DNA from: Kitasatospora phosalacinea
GTDB lineage: Bacteria; Actinomycetota; Actinomycetes; Streptomycetales; Streptomycetaceae
Direction of reading: 5' to 3'
Length of the DNA: 64,000 nucleotides
Assembly: GCF_000717185.1 (NCBI RefSeq)
Contig: NZ_JNYE01000013.1
Coordinates: 30,890-94,889, forward strand
Positions 8,202 through 15,502 of the stretch are shown here, piece after piece. Below the pieces are notes generated by a model. It did not search any database. It saw nothing but the letters and a program-made list of their open reading frames with translations, and was not told the DNA's origin. A program made the translations under genes and the position numbers. Position 1 is the first letter of the stretch; each line of letters begins with the position of its first letter.

Positions 8202-8788
8202 GCCGGGTGTCCCGCGTCGAGCCCGGCGACGTCCCGCAGGGCGAGCGTCGTCGCCGGCGGTGGGTCGGCCCGGCCGCCCGCCAGTGGGTCGAGCAGGAAC
8301 GCGGTGTGGTCGCCGCCCTCGACCCGGCCGACCACCCGTCCGGCGAACCAGGCCGCGGCGTCGGTGAGCACCGGCACCCCGGCCGGGCCCGGACGCCAGC
8401 TCACCCGGGCGAACTTGTCGACCTCCTTGCCGGTGTCCTCGCCGAACAGCCGGGCCAGGGCCCGGCCCGTGTCGTCCGGCGGCAGCAGGTGGACGGCCAG
8501 CGCCGTCGCGCGCGCCGCCACCCGGTGGGTGCGGTTGCTGTGCGACAGCCAGACGGCGAACCGCTCCGGGTGGATCGAGCACTGCGAGCCGAAGCCGACC
8601 AGGCAGCCGGCCCTGGTGTCACCGACCCCGGTGGTGACGACGTACACGGGCGGGTCGAGCAGGGGCAGGAACGCCCCGGCCCCGGTCGTCTGGCTCGGGG
8701 CCGGGTTCGGGGTCTGGTTTGGGGTCTGGCTCGGGGCCGGGGCCGGGGCCGGGTTCGGGGTCTGGCTCGGGTCCGGGGTCGGGCTCAT
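8198..8788 (-). CDS. flavin reductase-like (split-barrel FMN-binding) protein
   Basis: This 196-aa protein starts at ATG 8788, overlapping the upstream stop by 4 nt. Residues 1-35 are a Pro/Ser/Gln/Thr repeat (PNPAPAPAPSQTPNQTPNP). A split-barrel fold typical of flavin reductase family proteins follows: VYVVTTGVGDTRAGCLVGF, FAVWLSHSNRTH and a C-terminal region with WFAGRVVGRVEGGDH. Such proteins supply reduced flavin to monooxygenases or are F420/FMN-dependent reductases. The adjacent diiron-oxygenase-like gene is a plausible electron acceptor. Confidence 0.8.
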   Translation of the reverse strand: MSPTPDPSQTPNPAPAPAPSQTPNQTPNPAPSQTTGAGAFLPLLDPPVYVVTTGVGDTRAGCLVGFGSQCSIHPERFAVWLSHSNRTHRVAARATALAVHLLPPDDTGRALARLFGEDTGKEVDKFARVSWRPGPAGVPVLTDAAAWFAGRVVGRVEGGDHTAFLLDPLAGGRADPPPATTLALRDVAGLDAGHPA

Positions 8789-9855
8789 CGTCGGGCTCCT
8801 TCCGGTCGTCGGTCGGGCTCCTCGGGCGGCAGCGGGGTGCGCAGGGAGCTGGTGCCGGAGCGCCAGGCGGCCAGCAGGTGGTCGGCGAGCCGGTCCTCGG
8901 CCCGGGCGTAGGCCAGCACGCCGAAGGCGATCTCCGGGGCGGGGCAGTCCGACGGCCGGGTCAGCAGCGGGTCGATCACGGTGTGCCGCACCAGCTGCTC
9001 GTGGACGGCGTCGGCGAGGACGTGCTCGCGGTAGAAGAGCGTCCCGCGCGGCGAGGCGCCGAGCCGTTCGAACGCGGCGGCGAGCCGGGCCGCGCCGGGC
9101 GGGGAGGTGATCTCCACGGCCGCGAACTGCCCCACCAGGGCGGCCCGCAGGGACCGGTGCAGGCCGAACAGCGACATCGTGTTGACCACGGCCAGGGCGG
9201 GCGCGGGCACCGCGTCCAGGTACGCGCCGTACGCCGGGTCGAGCCCGAAGTCGGCCATCATCCCGGCGAACAGCTCGGCGTGCGCCCGCTCCGGCCGACC
9301 CGCGCCGTACTCGTCGTACTGCACGGCGACCAGTGCGGCCTTCGCCGGGTTCGGCAGCCGGGGCACCGCCCACATCTGCGGGTCGGCCTCCTTCAGGTGG
9401 TACAGCGAGCGGTGCGCCAGGTACTCGCGGGCCTGCTGCCGGGTGCCGGTCGTCAGCAGGTGGTGCGAAGGGCCGTCGCCGTCCGGGGGTTCGACCAGCA
9501 GGTCCGCCAACACGTCCGCCAGCGGTGGCGGTTCGCCCACCTCGTGGCGCAGCGCGGCCAGGAAACCCCGCTCCAACCGTCCGCGCAGCGCGAGCAGCGG
9601 GGGCGACCACTCCCAGGCGTCGTCGACGCCCGCGAAACCGCGGTAGTGCAGCTCGTAGCAGACGTACAGGGCGAGTTGGACGTCCTCGCCCCACGGGTCC
9701 GACGGGTCGTCCAGCGGTGGGGGAGAGAGCAGTGCGGGGGCGGGGCGGCGCAGCGCGGCGAGGACCGCGGCCGAGAGCGGGCCGCGGGCCGCGGGCAGCG
9801 GCGGCGCGCCGGGGTCGGTGCGGGGGGCGGTCTGCACGGTCTCCACCTCGTTCAA
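8785..9855 (-). CDS. iron-containing redox enzyme (heme-oxygenase-like diiron family)
   Basis: This 356-aa, largely helical protein has candidate metal ligands spread over helices: YELHYRGF near residue 70, KEADPQMWAVPRL around 155-167, YDEYG near 180 and YREHVLADAVHEQL around 278-291. The pattern matches actinobacterial proteins annotated as iron-containing redox enzymes, in the same fold group as UndA, BesC and SznF. Those use O2 to oxidise amino acids or fatty acids. It overlaps the flavin-reductase gene by 4 nt and lies 42 nt downstream of dimethylargininase. The substrate is unknown. Confidence 0.78.
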   Translation of the reverse strand: MNEVETVQTAPRTDPGAPPLPAARGPLSAAVLAALRRPAPALLSPPPLDDPSDPWGEDVQLALYVCYELHYRGFAGVDDAWEWSPPLLALRGRLERGFLAALRHEVGEPPPLADVLADLLVEPPDGDGPSHHLLTTGTRQQAREYLAHRSLYHLKEADPQMWAVPRLPNPAKAALVAVQYDEYGAGRPERAHAELFAGMMADFGLDPAYGAYLDAVPAPALAVVNTMSLFGLHRSLRAALVGQFAAVEITSPPGAARLAAAFERLGASPRGTLFYREHVLADAVHEQLVRHTVIDPLLTRPSDCPAPEIAFGVLAYARAEDRLADHLLAAWRSGTSSLRTPLPPEEPDRRPEGARR

Positions 9856-9897
9856 CTCCCTTTCGAAACGCTGTCGTTCGCTCCTGACGGGTCCGGT

Positions 9898-10755
9898 TCA
9901 CTCCGAACGGAGTTCCAGCACACAGCACTTGGGCCCGCCGCCGGCCTTCCGCAGCTCCGCGAGCTGGACCGGCACCGGGACGAAGCCCGCCGCCCGCAAC
10001 TGCCCGGCCAGGCCCCGGGCGTCCGCGGGCAGCACCACGTGGCGGCCGTCGCTGATGGCGTTCAGGCCGAACGCGGCGGCGTCCGGCGCGGTGGCCAGGA
10101 TCGCGTCCGGGTAGAGGCGGCGCAGCTTCCGGCGGGCGGCCGGGGCGAACGCGTCCGGGTAGTACATCACCCGGGCGTCGTCCAGCACGGCCAGCGCGGT
10201 GTCCAGGTGGTAGTAGCGCGGATCGGTCAACTCCAGTGACACCACCGGCAGTCCGAGCACCCGCTGGGCCTCCCGGTGGGCGGCGGTGGTGGTGCGGAAG
10301 CCGCTGGCCGCGAGGATCCGCCGCCCGGCCACCAGCAGGTCGCCCTCGCCCTCGTTCACCTCGGCGGCGGTGCGGACCTGCCGGAACCGCGCGGCCGCGA
10401 ACCAGCGCCGGTGCGCCGCCGACTCGCCCGCGCGCTGCCGGTGGCGGAAGTTCGCGACCAGCACCCGGCCGGCCACCACCGTCGCCCCGTTCGCGGTGAA
10501 CACCATGTCGGGCAGGCCGGGCTCCGGCGCCAGCAGGTCGACCCGGTGGCCGAGGGAGCGCAGCACCGCCGCCAGCCCCTGCCACTGCCGCAGCGCCACC
10601 GCCCGGTCCACCGGCAGACCCGGATCCATCCACGGGTTGATCGCGTACTCCACCGCGAAGTGCTCGGGCGGACAGAGCAGGTAGCGCCGCCGCGCCCCCG
10701 CTCCGGGGCGGGTGCGGGTGCGGGCGGGGGCGGCAGGAGCGGTGACCGTGTCCAT
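9898..10755 (-). CDS. ddaH: dimethylargininase / amidinotransferase family
   Basis: The 285-aa product has the pentein fold and hydrolyses N-omega-methylated arginines to citrulline and methylamines. Signature residues are visible: LPDMVFTANGA, EVNEGEGDLL, catalytic His in RYYHLDTALAVL (about residues 180-190) and the nucleophile Cys in AGGGPKCCVLEL at the C-terminus. The first 25 residues are a basic Arg/Ala-rich tail. The ATG at 10755 is 9 nt from a sigma-B-type -10, so the mRNA is probably leaderless. It heads a likely four-gene operon with the diiron enzyme, flavin reductase and ligase. Arginine deiminase-like activity is the alternative. Confidence 0.88.
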   Translation of the reverse strand: MDTVTAPAAPARTRTRPGAGARRRYLLCPPEHFAVEYAINPWMDPGLPVDRAVALRQWQGLAAVLRSLGHRVDLLAPEPGLPDMVFTANGATVVAGRVLVANFRHRQRAGESAAHRRWFAAARFRQVRTAAEVNEGEGDLLVAGRRILAASGFRTTTAAHREAQRVLGLPVVSLELTDPRYYHLDTALAVLDDARVMYYPDAFAPAARRKLRRLYPDAILATAPDAAAFGLNAISDGRHVVLPADARGLAGQLRAAGFVPVPVQLAELRKAGGGPKCCVLELRSE

Positions 10756-10759
10756 GCGC

Positions 10760-10789
10760 CGCGTCTGTCCGCCGCGTCGACGGCGAAAC
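10760..10789 (-). promoter_or_regulatory. sigma-B-type promoter for ddaH
   Basis: On the minus strand it reads GTTT (10789-10786), 15 nt, then GGACAGACGCG (10770-10760). Nine nt separate the hexamer from the ATG. Confidence 0.55.
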
Positions 10790-10870
10790 GGCCCCGGCGG
10801 GGTCGGGGTGAAGGGGGTGCCACCGGGCAGACGATGCGGCCTGCTGCGGCGCGGCGCGGCGTGGCCTGGC

Positions 10871-10956
10871 GCGGTGCCGCCTGGTGCGGTGCGGCCCGGT
10901 GCGGTGCCGCCTGGTGCGGTGCGGCCCGGTGCGGAGCCGCCTGGGGCGGTGCGGCC
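10871..10956 (+). repeat. three tandem copies of a 30-bp unit
   Basis: Perfect copies lie at 10871-10900 and 10901-10930, and a diverged copy at 10931-10956. Each is built from GCGGTGCCGCCTGGT and GCGGTGCGGCCCGGT halves. It lies between ddaH and the small gene on its right. No coding frame is credible here. Confidence 0.9.
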
Positions 10957-10970
10957 CTACGGGTGGCCGG

Positions 10971-11156
10971 TCAGTCCCACGGGCTGCCCCAGGGGCCGGT
11001 CGCCGTAGGGCCGGGGACGACGATCGAGGCGACGTCCCCGCTGCGGGTGCGGCCGGTGGGGCAGCGGACCGTCGTCACCTCGTGCAGGTGCACCTCCCCG
11101 ACGAACCCGGACGGGCCCGCGTAGCGGGGCCCTCCGGCGCTGCCGCGGTCGGGCAT
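10971..11156 (-). CDS. small hypothetical protein (61 aa)
   Basis: The product runs from MPDRGSAGGPRYAG to GPWGSPWD. A central segment (GEVHLHEVTTVRCPTGRT, then GDVASIVVPGP) looks like a small beta structure. It follows the DUF3040-like gene by 7 nt and is probably the last gene of the HAD operon. No family is recognised. Confidence 0.5.
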   Translation of the reverse strand: MPDRGSAGGPRYAGPSGFVGEVHLHEVTTVRCPTGRTRSGDVASIVVPGPTATGPWGSPWD

Positions 11157-11163
11157 TCCGGCC

Positions 11164-11451
11164 TCAGGGTAGGTGCGGGTTGCGACAGCCGGGGCCGCCG
11201 GCGGACGGGCGGACGGTGTGGGCCGCCGTCGCCACCAGCGCCGCCCCCGCCAGCCGGGCCGTACCCGTCACGGCCGCAGCCAGTGCAAGCAGGGCCCGGC
11301 AGGGCGGGCCGAGCAGGGCCCGGAACCGGTGGTGGCGCATGGTGCGCAGGCGAAGGTCGAGTTCGACGTCCACCCGCAGTTCCGCCTCCAGGGCCGCCAG
11401 CAGTTGGCGCTCCCGGGGGGAGAGCGTCGCGCCGTCCACCGCCCTCACCAC
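11164..11451 (-). CDS. DUF3040-like small membrane protein
   Basis: The product is at most 95 aa. The cytoplasmic N-terminus LSPRERQLLAALEAEL resembles the opening motif of DUF3040 proteins. A hydrophobic segment follows (about residues 50-77, ALLALAAAVTGTARLAGAAL). Starts are GTG 11451 or GTG 11436; the latter would begin MDGATLSPRE. It lies 27 nt after the 57-aa gene in the same direction. Function is unknown; the family is usually a small actinobacterial membrane protein. Confidence 0.6.
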   Translation of the reverse strand: MVRAVDGATLSPRERQLLAALEAELRVDVELDLRLRTMRHHRFRALLGPPCRALLALAAAVTGTARLAGAALVATAAHTVRPSAGGPGCRNPHLP

Positions 11452-11478
11452 CTGTCGTCACACGTCAGTCGTCAGTCG

Positions 11479-11652
11479 TCAGTCGTCCACGGCCGCCGCC
11501 GCTCCCGCGACCGCTGCCGGGGCCGCGACCGCCGTGGGGCCCAGCAGGGCGCACAGGGTGCACAGCGCCGACCAGGACGCGGTGCGGGTGCGGTAGCCCA
11601 GTCGGCGGGCGGTGCGGGCGAGGTGACCGCCCGCCGGGTGCGTGCCGTTCAC
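11479..11652 (-). CDS. 57-aa small membrane or secreted protein
   Basis: GTG 11652 starts a frame overlapping the HAD stop codon by 4 nt (GTGA). The protein begins MNGTHPAGGHLARTARRLGY and has one long hydrophobic stretch (SALCTLCALLGPTAVAA) before ending AAAAVDD. G/C-ending codons and translational coupling argue that it is real. The stop codon lies inside a 7-bp tandem repeat (CGTCAGT, about 11463-11483). Function is unknown; it could be a small membrane peptide. Confidence 0.55.
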   Translation of the reverse strand: MNGTHPAGGHLARTARRLGYRTRTASWSALCTLCALLGPTAVAAPAAVAGAAAAVDD

Positions 11653-12335
11653 CGCTCACCCGCCCCGGGGTGCGCCAGCACGCTGCGGTCGAGGCCGTCC
11701 AGCAGGGCGCCCACTGAGGGGTGCACCTCGACGGCGCCGGTGCCGCGGAGCTCCGCGGCGGCGAACCCGCCGGTCTCCACCCCCACGCACGGCGTCCCGG
11801 CCCGGCCCGACGCCTGGACGTCCCACACGCTGTCGCCGACGAACACCGAGCGCTCCGCCGGTGCGGACGCCTGCTCCAGCGCCTTGCGGACCAGGTCCGG
11901 GGCGGGCTTCGCGGCTTCCACCCCGTCCGCGTCGGTCACCGCGTACAACGCGTCGTCGGCGTCCAACACCCGCCGCAGCACGTCCAGTTCGCGCCCCGAG
12001 GCGGAGGTCGACAGCACCACCCGCCAGCCCCGCCCGGCGCACTCCCGCAGCAGGTCGCCCGCCCCGGGGAACGCCCGCAGACCGGGCCAGTGCTGGGCGT
12101 ACAGCGCGAGGTGCGCGGCGTCGACCGCGTCGTCCTCCGAGCGGTCCCGGTCGTCCCCGAGCAGGTGGTCGAGCAACTGGTCGCTGCCCATGCCGATGGC
12201 CCGGTGGATCCGGGCCGCGTCCACCTCGTGCCCGTACTGCGCCAGCGCCTGCCACCAGGCGAGCGTGTGCAGGTAGACGGTGTCCACCAGGGTGCCGTCC
12301 ACGTCGAACAGTGCGGCCGCGACGTCCGCTGCCAT
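11649..12335 (-). CDS. HAD-superfamily hydrolase (phosphoglycolate phosphatase/beta-phosphoglucomutase-like)
   Basis: The 228-aa product shows all four HAD motifs: DVDGTLVDT near residue 11 (nucleophile Asp), LSTSASG (motif II, about 107), a Lys in EAAKPAPDLV (motif III, about 145) and FVGDSVWDVQ (motif IV, about 168). A helical cap between motifs I and II marks subclass I, which acts on small phosphorylated metabolites. It heads an operon with the 57-aa, DUF3040-like and 61-aa genes. A GTGT...GGGTAGACGGG promoter lies upstream, back to back with the promoter of the gene at 12480. Confidence 0.88.
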   Translation of the reverse strand: MAADVAAALFDVDGTLVDTVYLHTLAWWQALAQYGHEVDAARIHRAIGMGSDQLLDHLLGDDRDRSEDDAVDAAHLALYAQHWPGLRAFPGAGDLLRECAGRGWRVVLSTSASGRELDVLRRVLDADDALYAVTDADGVEAAKPAPDLVRKALEQASAPAERSVFVGDSVWDVQASGRAGTPCVGVETGGFAAAELRGTGAVEVHPSVGALLDGLDRSVLAHPGAGER

Positions 12336-12393
12336 CCCGTCGCCTCCTCCCGACCAGGGCCCGTTGCTGGCCCTGCCTCTTCCGATGCGTGCC

Positions 12394-12423
12394 CCCGTCT
12401 ACCCCGACCGCAGCGCCCCACAC
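12394..12423 (-). promoter_or_regulatory. sigma-B-type promoter for the HAD operon
   Basis: On the minus strand it reads GTGT (12423-12420), 15 nt, then GGGTAGACGGG (12404-12394). Only 4 nt separate its -35 from the -35 of the divergent promoter at 12428. Confidence 0.45.
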
Positions 12424-12427
12424 CCTC

Positions 12428-12458
12428 GTTTTCCGTCGCACCCGGACGGACGGATGCC
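12428..12458 (+). promoter_or_regulatory. sigma-B-type promoter for the gene at 12480
   Basis: It reads GTTT (12428-12431), a 16-nt spacer, then GGACGGATGCC (12448-12458). It diverges from the HAD promoter. Confidence 0.45.
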
Positions 12459-12479
12459 CGGGGAGGAAGGGTTGCGACG

Positions 12480-12746
12480 ATGTCCGAACTGCAGCTGGGC
12501 CGGAACGAGACCCCGAACGAGCGCGCGGACCGGCGCCGGAACGAACCCCTCCAGGAGGTCCGGGTCGCCCAGACCGGCCCGCAGACCGCCCCCGTCGCCT
12601 ACCACCGGCTGCTCGCCGGACGCCGCCTCAAGCCCCAACTCATCGACGCCACCGGCCGGGTGGTCACCCACGGTGTCGTCCTGAACGACAGCAGCAACAG
12701 GAGCGGGGACGGGAGCGGGGACGGGAGCGGCGGCCAGCAGGGCTGA
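12480..12746 (+). CDS. shortened DUF6328-like protein lacking its membrane core
   Basis: The product is 88 aa, starting at ATG 12480 after GGGGAGGAAGG. Residues 5-32 (GRNETPNERADRR, LQEVRVAQTG) match the cytoplasmic N-terminus of DUF6328 proteins as I know them. Residues 35-50 (APVAYHRLLAGRRLKPQL) match the segment normally found after two or three membrane helices. Those helices are absent, so the two ends appear joined by an in-frame deletion. The tail is a DGSGDGSG repeat. It may be a decayed but still translated relic. Confidence 0.55.
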   Translation: MSELQLGRNETPNERADRRRNEPLQEVRVAQTGPQTAPVAYHRLLAGRRLKPQLIDATGRVVTHGVVLNDSSNRSGDGSGDGSGGQQG

Positions 12747-12755
12747 ACCGCGGCG

Positions 12756-12786
12756 GTTTCCGTACCGGCCGGGGCGGTCAGACGCC
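12756..12786 (+). promoter_or_regulatory. sigma-B-type promoter for the SDR gene
   Basis: It reads GTTT (12756-12759), 16 nt, then GGTCAGACGCC (12776-12786). The hexamer ends 9 nt before ATG 12791, so the mRNA is probably leaderless. Confidence 0.55.
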
Positions 12787-12790
12787 CGCC

Positions 12791-13807
12791 ATGGCACCCA
12801 CCGAACCCCGTACCGTCGTCGTCACCGGCGCCTCCGCAGGCGTCGGCCGCGCCGTGGCCCGCGCCTTCGCCGCCCGCGGCGACCGCGTCGCCCTGCTGGC
12901 CCGCGGCCGGGCCGGCCTGGACGCCGCCGTGGAGGAGGCCCGCGACATGGGGGCCCGTGCGATGGCCGTCACCGTCGACGTCGCCGACCCCGACGCGGTC
13001 GAACGCGCCGCCGAGAGCGTCGAACGCGCCCTCGGCCCGATCGACGTCTGGGTCAACGCGGCCCTCGCCTCCGTCTTCGCCCCCTTCACCGAGATCACGC
13101 CCGCCGACTTCCGCCGCGTCACCGAGGTGACCTACCTCGGCTACGTGTACGGCACCCGGTCCGCGCTGCGCCGGATGCTGCCGCGCGACCGCGGCTGCGT
13201 CGTCCAGGTCGGCTCCGCGATCGCGTACCGCGGCATCCCGCTGCAGAGCGCGTACAGCGGCGCCAAGCACGCCCTGCAGGGCTGGAACGAGGCGGTGCGC
13301 TGCGAACTGCTGCACCAGGGCACGGCGGTGCGCACCACGATGGTGCAGCTGCCCGCCGTCAACACCCCGCAGTTCGACTGGGTGCGCTCCCGGCTGCCCC
13401 GGGCGGCCCGCCCCGTCGCCCCCGTCTACCAGCCCGAGCCGATCGCCCGCGCGATCGTGTACGCCGCCGACCACCCCGGCCGCCGCGAGTACCGGGTCGG
13501 CGCCTCCACCGTCCTCACCCTGCTGGCCAACGGGCTCGCGCCCGGCCTGCTCGACCGCTACCTCGCCCGCACCGGCTACGACGGCCAGCAGACCGACGCC
13601 CCGCGCCCGCCCGACCGGCCCGACAACCTGTGGGCCCCCCTCGACGAGCACCGCGACCACGGCGCCCACGGCCGCTTCGACGACGAGGCGAAGCCCCGCA
13701 GCCTCCAGTCCTGGGCCGACCGCCACCGCGCCCCGCTCGCCGCGGCCGGCGCCACCGCCGCTGCCCTGCTCGCCGCGGGGGCGCTCGGCCGCGGTCGGCG
13801 CGGCTGA
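12791..13807 (+). CDS. short-chain dehydrogenase/reductase (SDR)
   Basis: The 338-aa product has the NAD(P)-binding TGASAGVGRAVA motif (about residues 11-22), a diverged NNAG motif (VNAALAS), and catalytic Ser and YxxxK in GSAIAYRGIPLQSAYSGAKHA (Tyr and Lys about 156-160). A C-terminal extension of about 90 residues includes a terminal hydrophobic helix (AAGATAAALLAAGALG) that may anchor it to the membrane. The reaction would be oxidation or reduction of an alcohol/ketone; the substrate is unknown. It is expressed from its own sigma-B-type promoter and ends at a bidirectional terminator. Confidence 0.9.
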   Translation: MAPTEPRTVVVTGASAGVGRAVARAFAARGDRVALLARGRAGLDAAVEEARDMGARAMAVTVDVADPDAVERAAESVERALGPIDVWVNAALASVFAPFTEITPADFRRVTEVTYLGYVYGTRSALRRMLPRDRGCVVQVGSAIAYRGIPLQSAYSGAKHALQGWNEAVRCELLHQGTAVRTTMVQLPAVNTPQFDWVRSRLPRAARPVAPVYQPEPIARAIVYAADHPGRREYRVGASTVLTLLANGLAPGLLDRYLARTGYDGQQTDAPRPPDRPDNLWAPLDEHRDHGAHGRFDDEAKPRSLQSWADRHRAPLAAAGATAAALLAAGALGRGRRG

Positions 13808-13834
13808 CGCCAGGCCCGGCCAGGGGTCAGGACA

Positions 13835-13898
13835 GCGGGGAGCCCGGGCCCGCCCGGGGGGTGGAGAACCACTCACCGGCCGGGCCCGGGCTCCCCGC
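13835..13898. terminator. bidirectional hairpin terminator
   Basis: An 18-bp perfect inverted repeat (13835-13852 with 13881-13898, GCGGGGAGCCCGGGCCCG) surrounds a 28-nt loop. It lies between the convergent SDR gene and the membrane-protein gene at 13922. It has no U-tract, as is common in high-GC actinomycetes. Confidence 0.8.
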
Positions 13899-13921
13899 CC
13901 GCCGGGCGGGTGCCTCGGTGC

Positions 13922-14299
13922 TCAGTGCGTGAAGCGGTGGCGCGGTCGGCCCTGTACGGGGCGGGTGGCGGTGGAGCCGCCGGTGGTGGTGCGGTCGGTC
14001 GGGTCGGTGGGGAGGTCGGTCCGGTCGTCGGTGCGGTCCAGGACCACCGGGGTGTCCTGGGTGGCGGGGGTCCGGTGGCGGCGGTGCCAGCGCAGGCCGC
14101 CGACCGTCAGGGCGATCCCGGCGCAGAAGAGCAGCGCGAGGGCCAGCCCGGCCAGGAAGGCGCCGAGGGTGCTCATGGTGGCGATCTGGTGGCCGAGGAC
14201 GTCGACGCCGGTCTCCGGGCCGCCGCCGAGGTTGTCGGCGATCAGCAGGCCCGCGAAGGCGCCGGACGCGGCGAACAGCAGGATTCCGAGCAGCAGCAT
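13922..14299 (-). CDS. small membrane protein with two transmembrane segments
   Basis: The product is 125 aa. TM1 is residues about 2-22 (LLLGILLFAASGAFAGLLIA) and TM2 about 43-68 (LGAFLAGLALALLFCAGIAL). A basic WHRRHR junction and a long Thr/Asp/Arg tail follow. The layout resembles small LapA-like or envelope proteins of actinomycetes, but no family is certain. A GGGCAGACGCC -10 lies 42 nt upstream. Confidence 0.7.
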   Translation of the reverse strand: MLLLGILLFAASGAFAGLLIADNLGGGPETGVDVLGHQIATMSTLGAFLAGLALALLFCAGIALTVGGLRWHRRHRTPATQDTPVVLDRTDDRTDLPTDPTDRTTTGGSTATRPVQGRPRHRFTH

Positions 14300-14340
14300 G
14301 GTTCAGGTCCTTTCGCTTGCTCCGTTGCTCCCGGTCGGCG

Positions 14341-14370
14341 GGCGTCTGCCCAGGACCGTCCGGGACGAAT
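14341..14370 (-). promoter_or_regulatory. sigma-B-type promoter (weak -35) for the membrane-protein gene
   Basis: On the minus strand it reads ATTC (14370-14367), 15 nt, then GGGCAGACGCC (14351-14341). The -10 is perfect for the local family; the -35 is off-consensus. Confidence 0.4.
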
Positions 14371-14379
14371 CAGCCCGGG

Positions 14380-15489
14380 TCAGGCGTCCACCAGGTAGGG
14401 CGCGGCGCGGCCCTCGGCGAGGGTCAGGCCGTGGCCGGGGGCGCCGTCCGCGCCGGGGGTGACGGTGCCGCCGGACGGGTCGAGGGTGCCGTCGAAGAGC
14501 AGGGACTCGACCCGGACGTGGTCGTGGAACCACTCCAGGTGCCGGACGGTGGCGGCCCGGGCGGCGGCCGCGTGCGCGTGGGCGTGCGGCGAGCAGTGCG
14601 CGGAGAGCTGGACGCCGGAGGCCTCGGCGACGGTCGCGGCGCGCAGGAAGCCGGTCGGGCCGCCGCAGCGGGTGGCGTCCGCCTGCAGGCAGTCGACGGC
14701 GGGGGCGAGCCGGGCGAAGTAGCGGGCGTCGTCGCCGTACTCGCCGGCCGCGACGTCGGGGGCGACCGCGGCGCGGACGGCCGCCAGGGCCGCCGGGTCG
14801 TCGGAGGGCACCGGCTCCTCGAACCAGGTCACCCCGTCGTCGGCGAACGCCGCCGCCAGCCGGATCGCCCGCTTCGCGGTGAACGCGCCGTTGGCGTCCA
14901 CGTACAGCGCCGCGTCCGGGCCGATCGCGGTGCGGGCGACGGAGATCCGCTCCAGGTCGCGCTCGGGGCGGCCGCCCCACGACTCGCCGATCTTGATCTT
15001 GACGCGCGGGATGCCCTGCTCCTCGACCCAGCCCCGCAACTGGCGCTCCAGCACCCGGTCCGGGTACGTGGTGAACCCGCCGCTGCCGTACACCGCGACC
15101 GGCCGGGGCCGCCCGCCCAGCAGCCCCACCAGCGGGACGTCGAGCAGCCGCGCCGCCAGGTCCCACAGCGCCAGGTCGACGGCGGACAGCGCGTACGTGC
15201 CCAGGCCCGGGCGGCCCGCGTTGCGCAGCGCCCGCCGCATCGCCTCGTACGCGCCCGCCGTGTCGAGCGCGTCGCGGCCCAGCACCACCGGCCCCAGTTG
15301 CTCGCGCACCAGCGCGGCGGCGGCGGGCGGGCCGTACGTCCAGCCCAGGCCGGTGACCGGGCCGCTGGCCGCCTCGACCAGCACCAGCGTGGTGGCGTCC
15401 CAGGCGAGGGTGCCGTCGGCCTCGGGGCGGTCGGTCGGGACGGTGTACACCCGCGCCGTCAGCCATTCGACCGGATGATCGGTCCACAT
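14380..15489 (-). CDS. enolase-superfamily enzyme (mandelate racemase/muconate lactonizing type)
   Basis: In this 369-aa protein, residues 1-120 form the capping domain and the rest a TIM barrel. The Lys-x-Lys base is in RVKIKIGES (about 178). Metal ligands are in YVDANGAF, WFEEPVPSDD and the Glu of AGEYGDD. SAHCSPHAHAHA near residue 300 supplies the second-face His. Family members abstract a proton alpha to a carboxylate, for example sugar-acid dehydratases or racemases. It lies 13 nt after the GMC gene, so it is the last gene of a four-gene operon. A sugar-acid substrate is plausible but unproven. Confidence 0.87.
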   Translation of the reverse strand: MWTDHPVEWLTARVYTVPTDRPEADGTLAWDATTLVLVEAASGPVTGLGWTYGPPAAAALVREQLGPVVLGRDALDTAGAYEAMRRALRNAGRPGLGTYALSAVDLALWDLAARLLDVPLVGLLGGRPRPVAVYGSGGFTTYPDRVLERQLRGWVEEQGIPRVKIKIGESWGGRPERDLERISVARTAIGPDAALYVDANGAFTAKRAIRLAAAFADDGVTWFEEPVPSDDPAALAAVRAAVAPDVAAGEYGDDARYFARLAPAVDCLQADATRCGGPTGFLRAATVAEASGVQLSAHCSPHAHAHAAAARAATVRHLEWFHDHVRVESLLFDGTLDPSGGTVTPGADGAPGHGLTLAEGRAAPYLVDA

Positions 15490-15502
15490 GATCGTCACTC
15501 CG

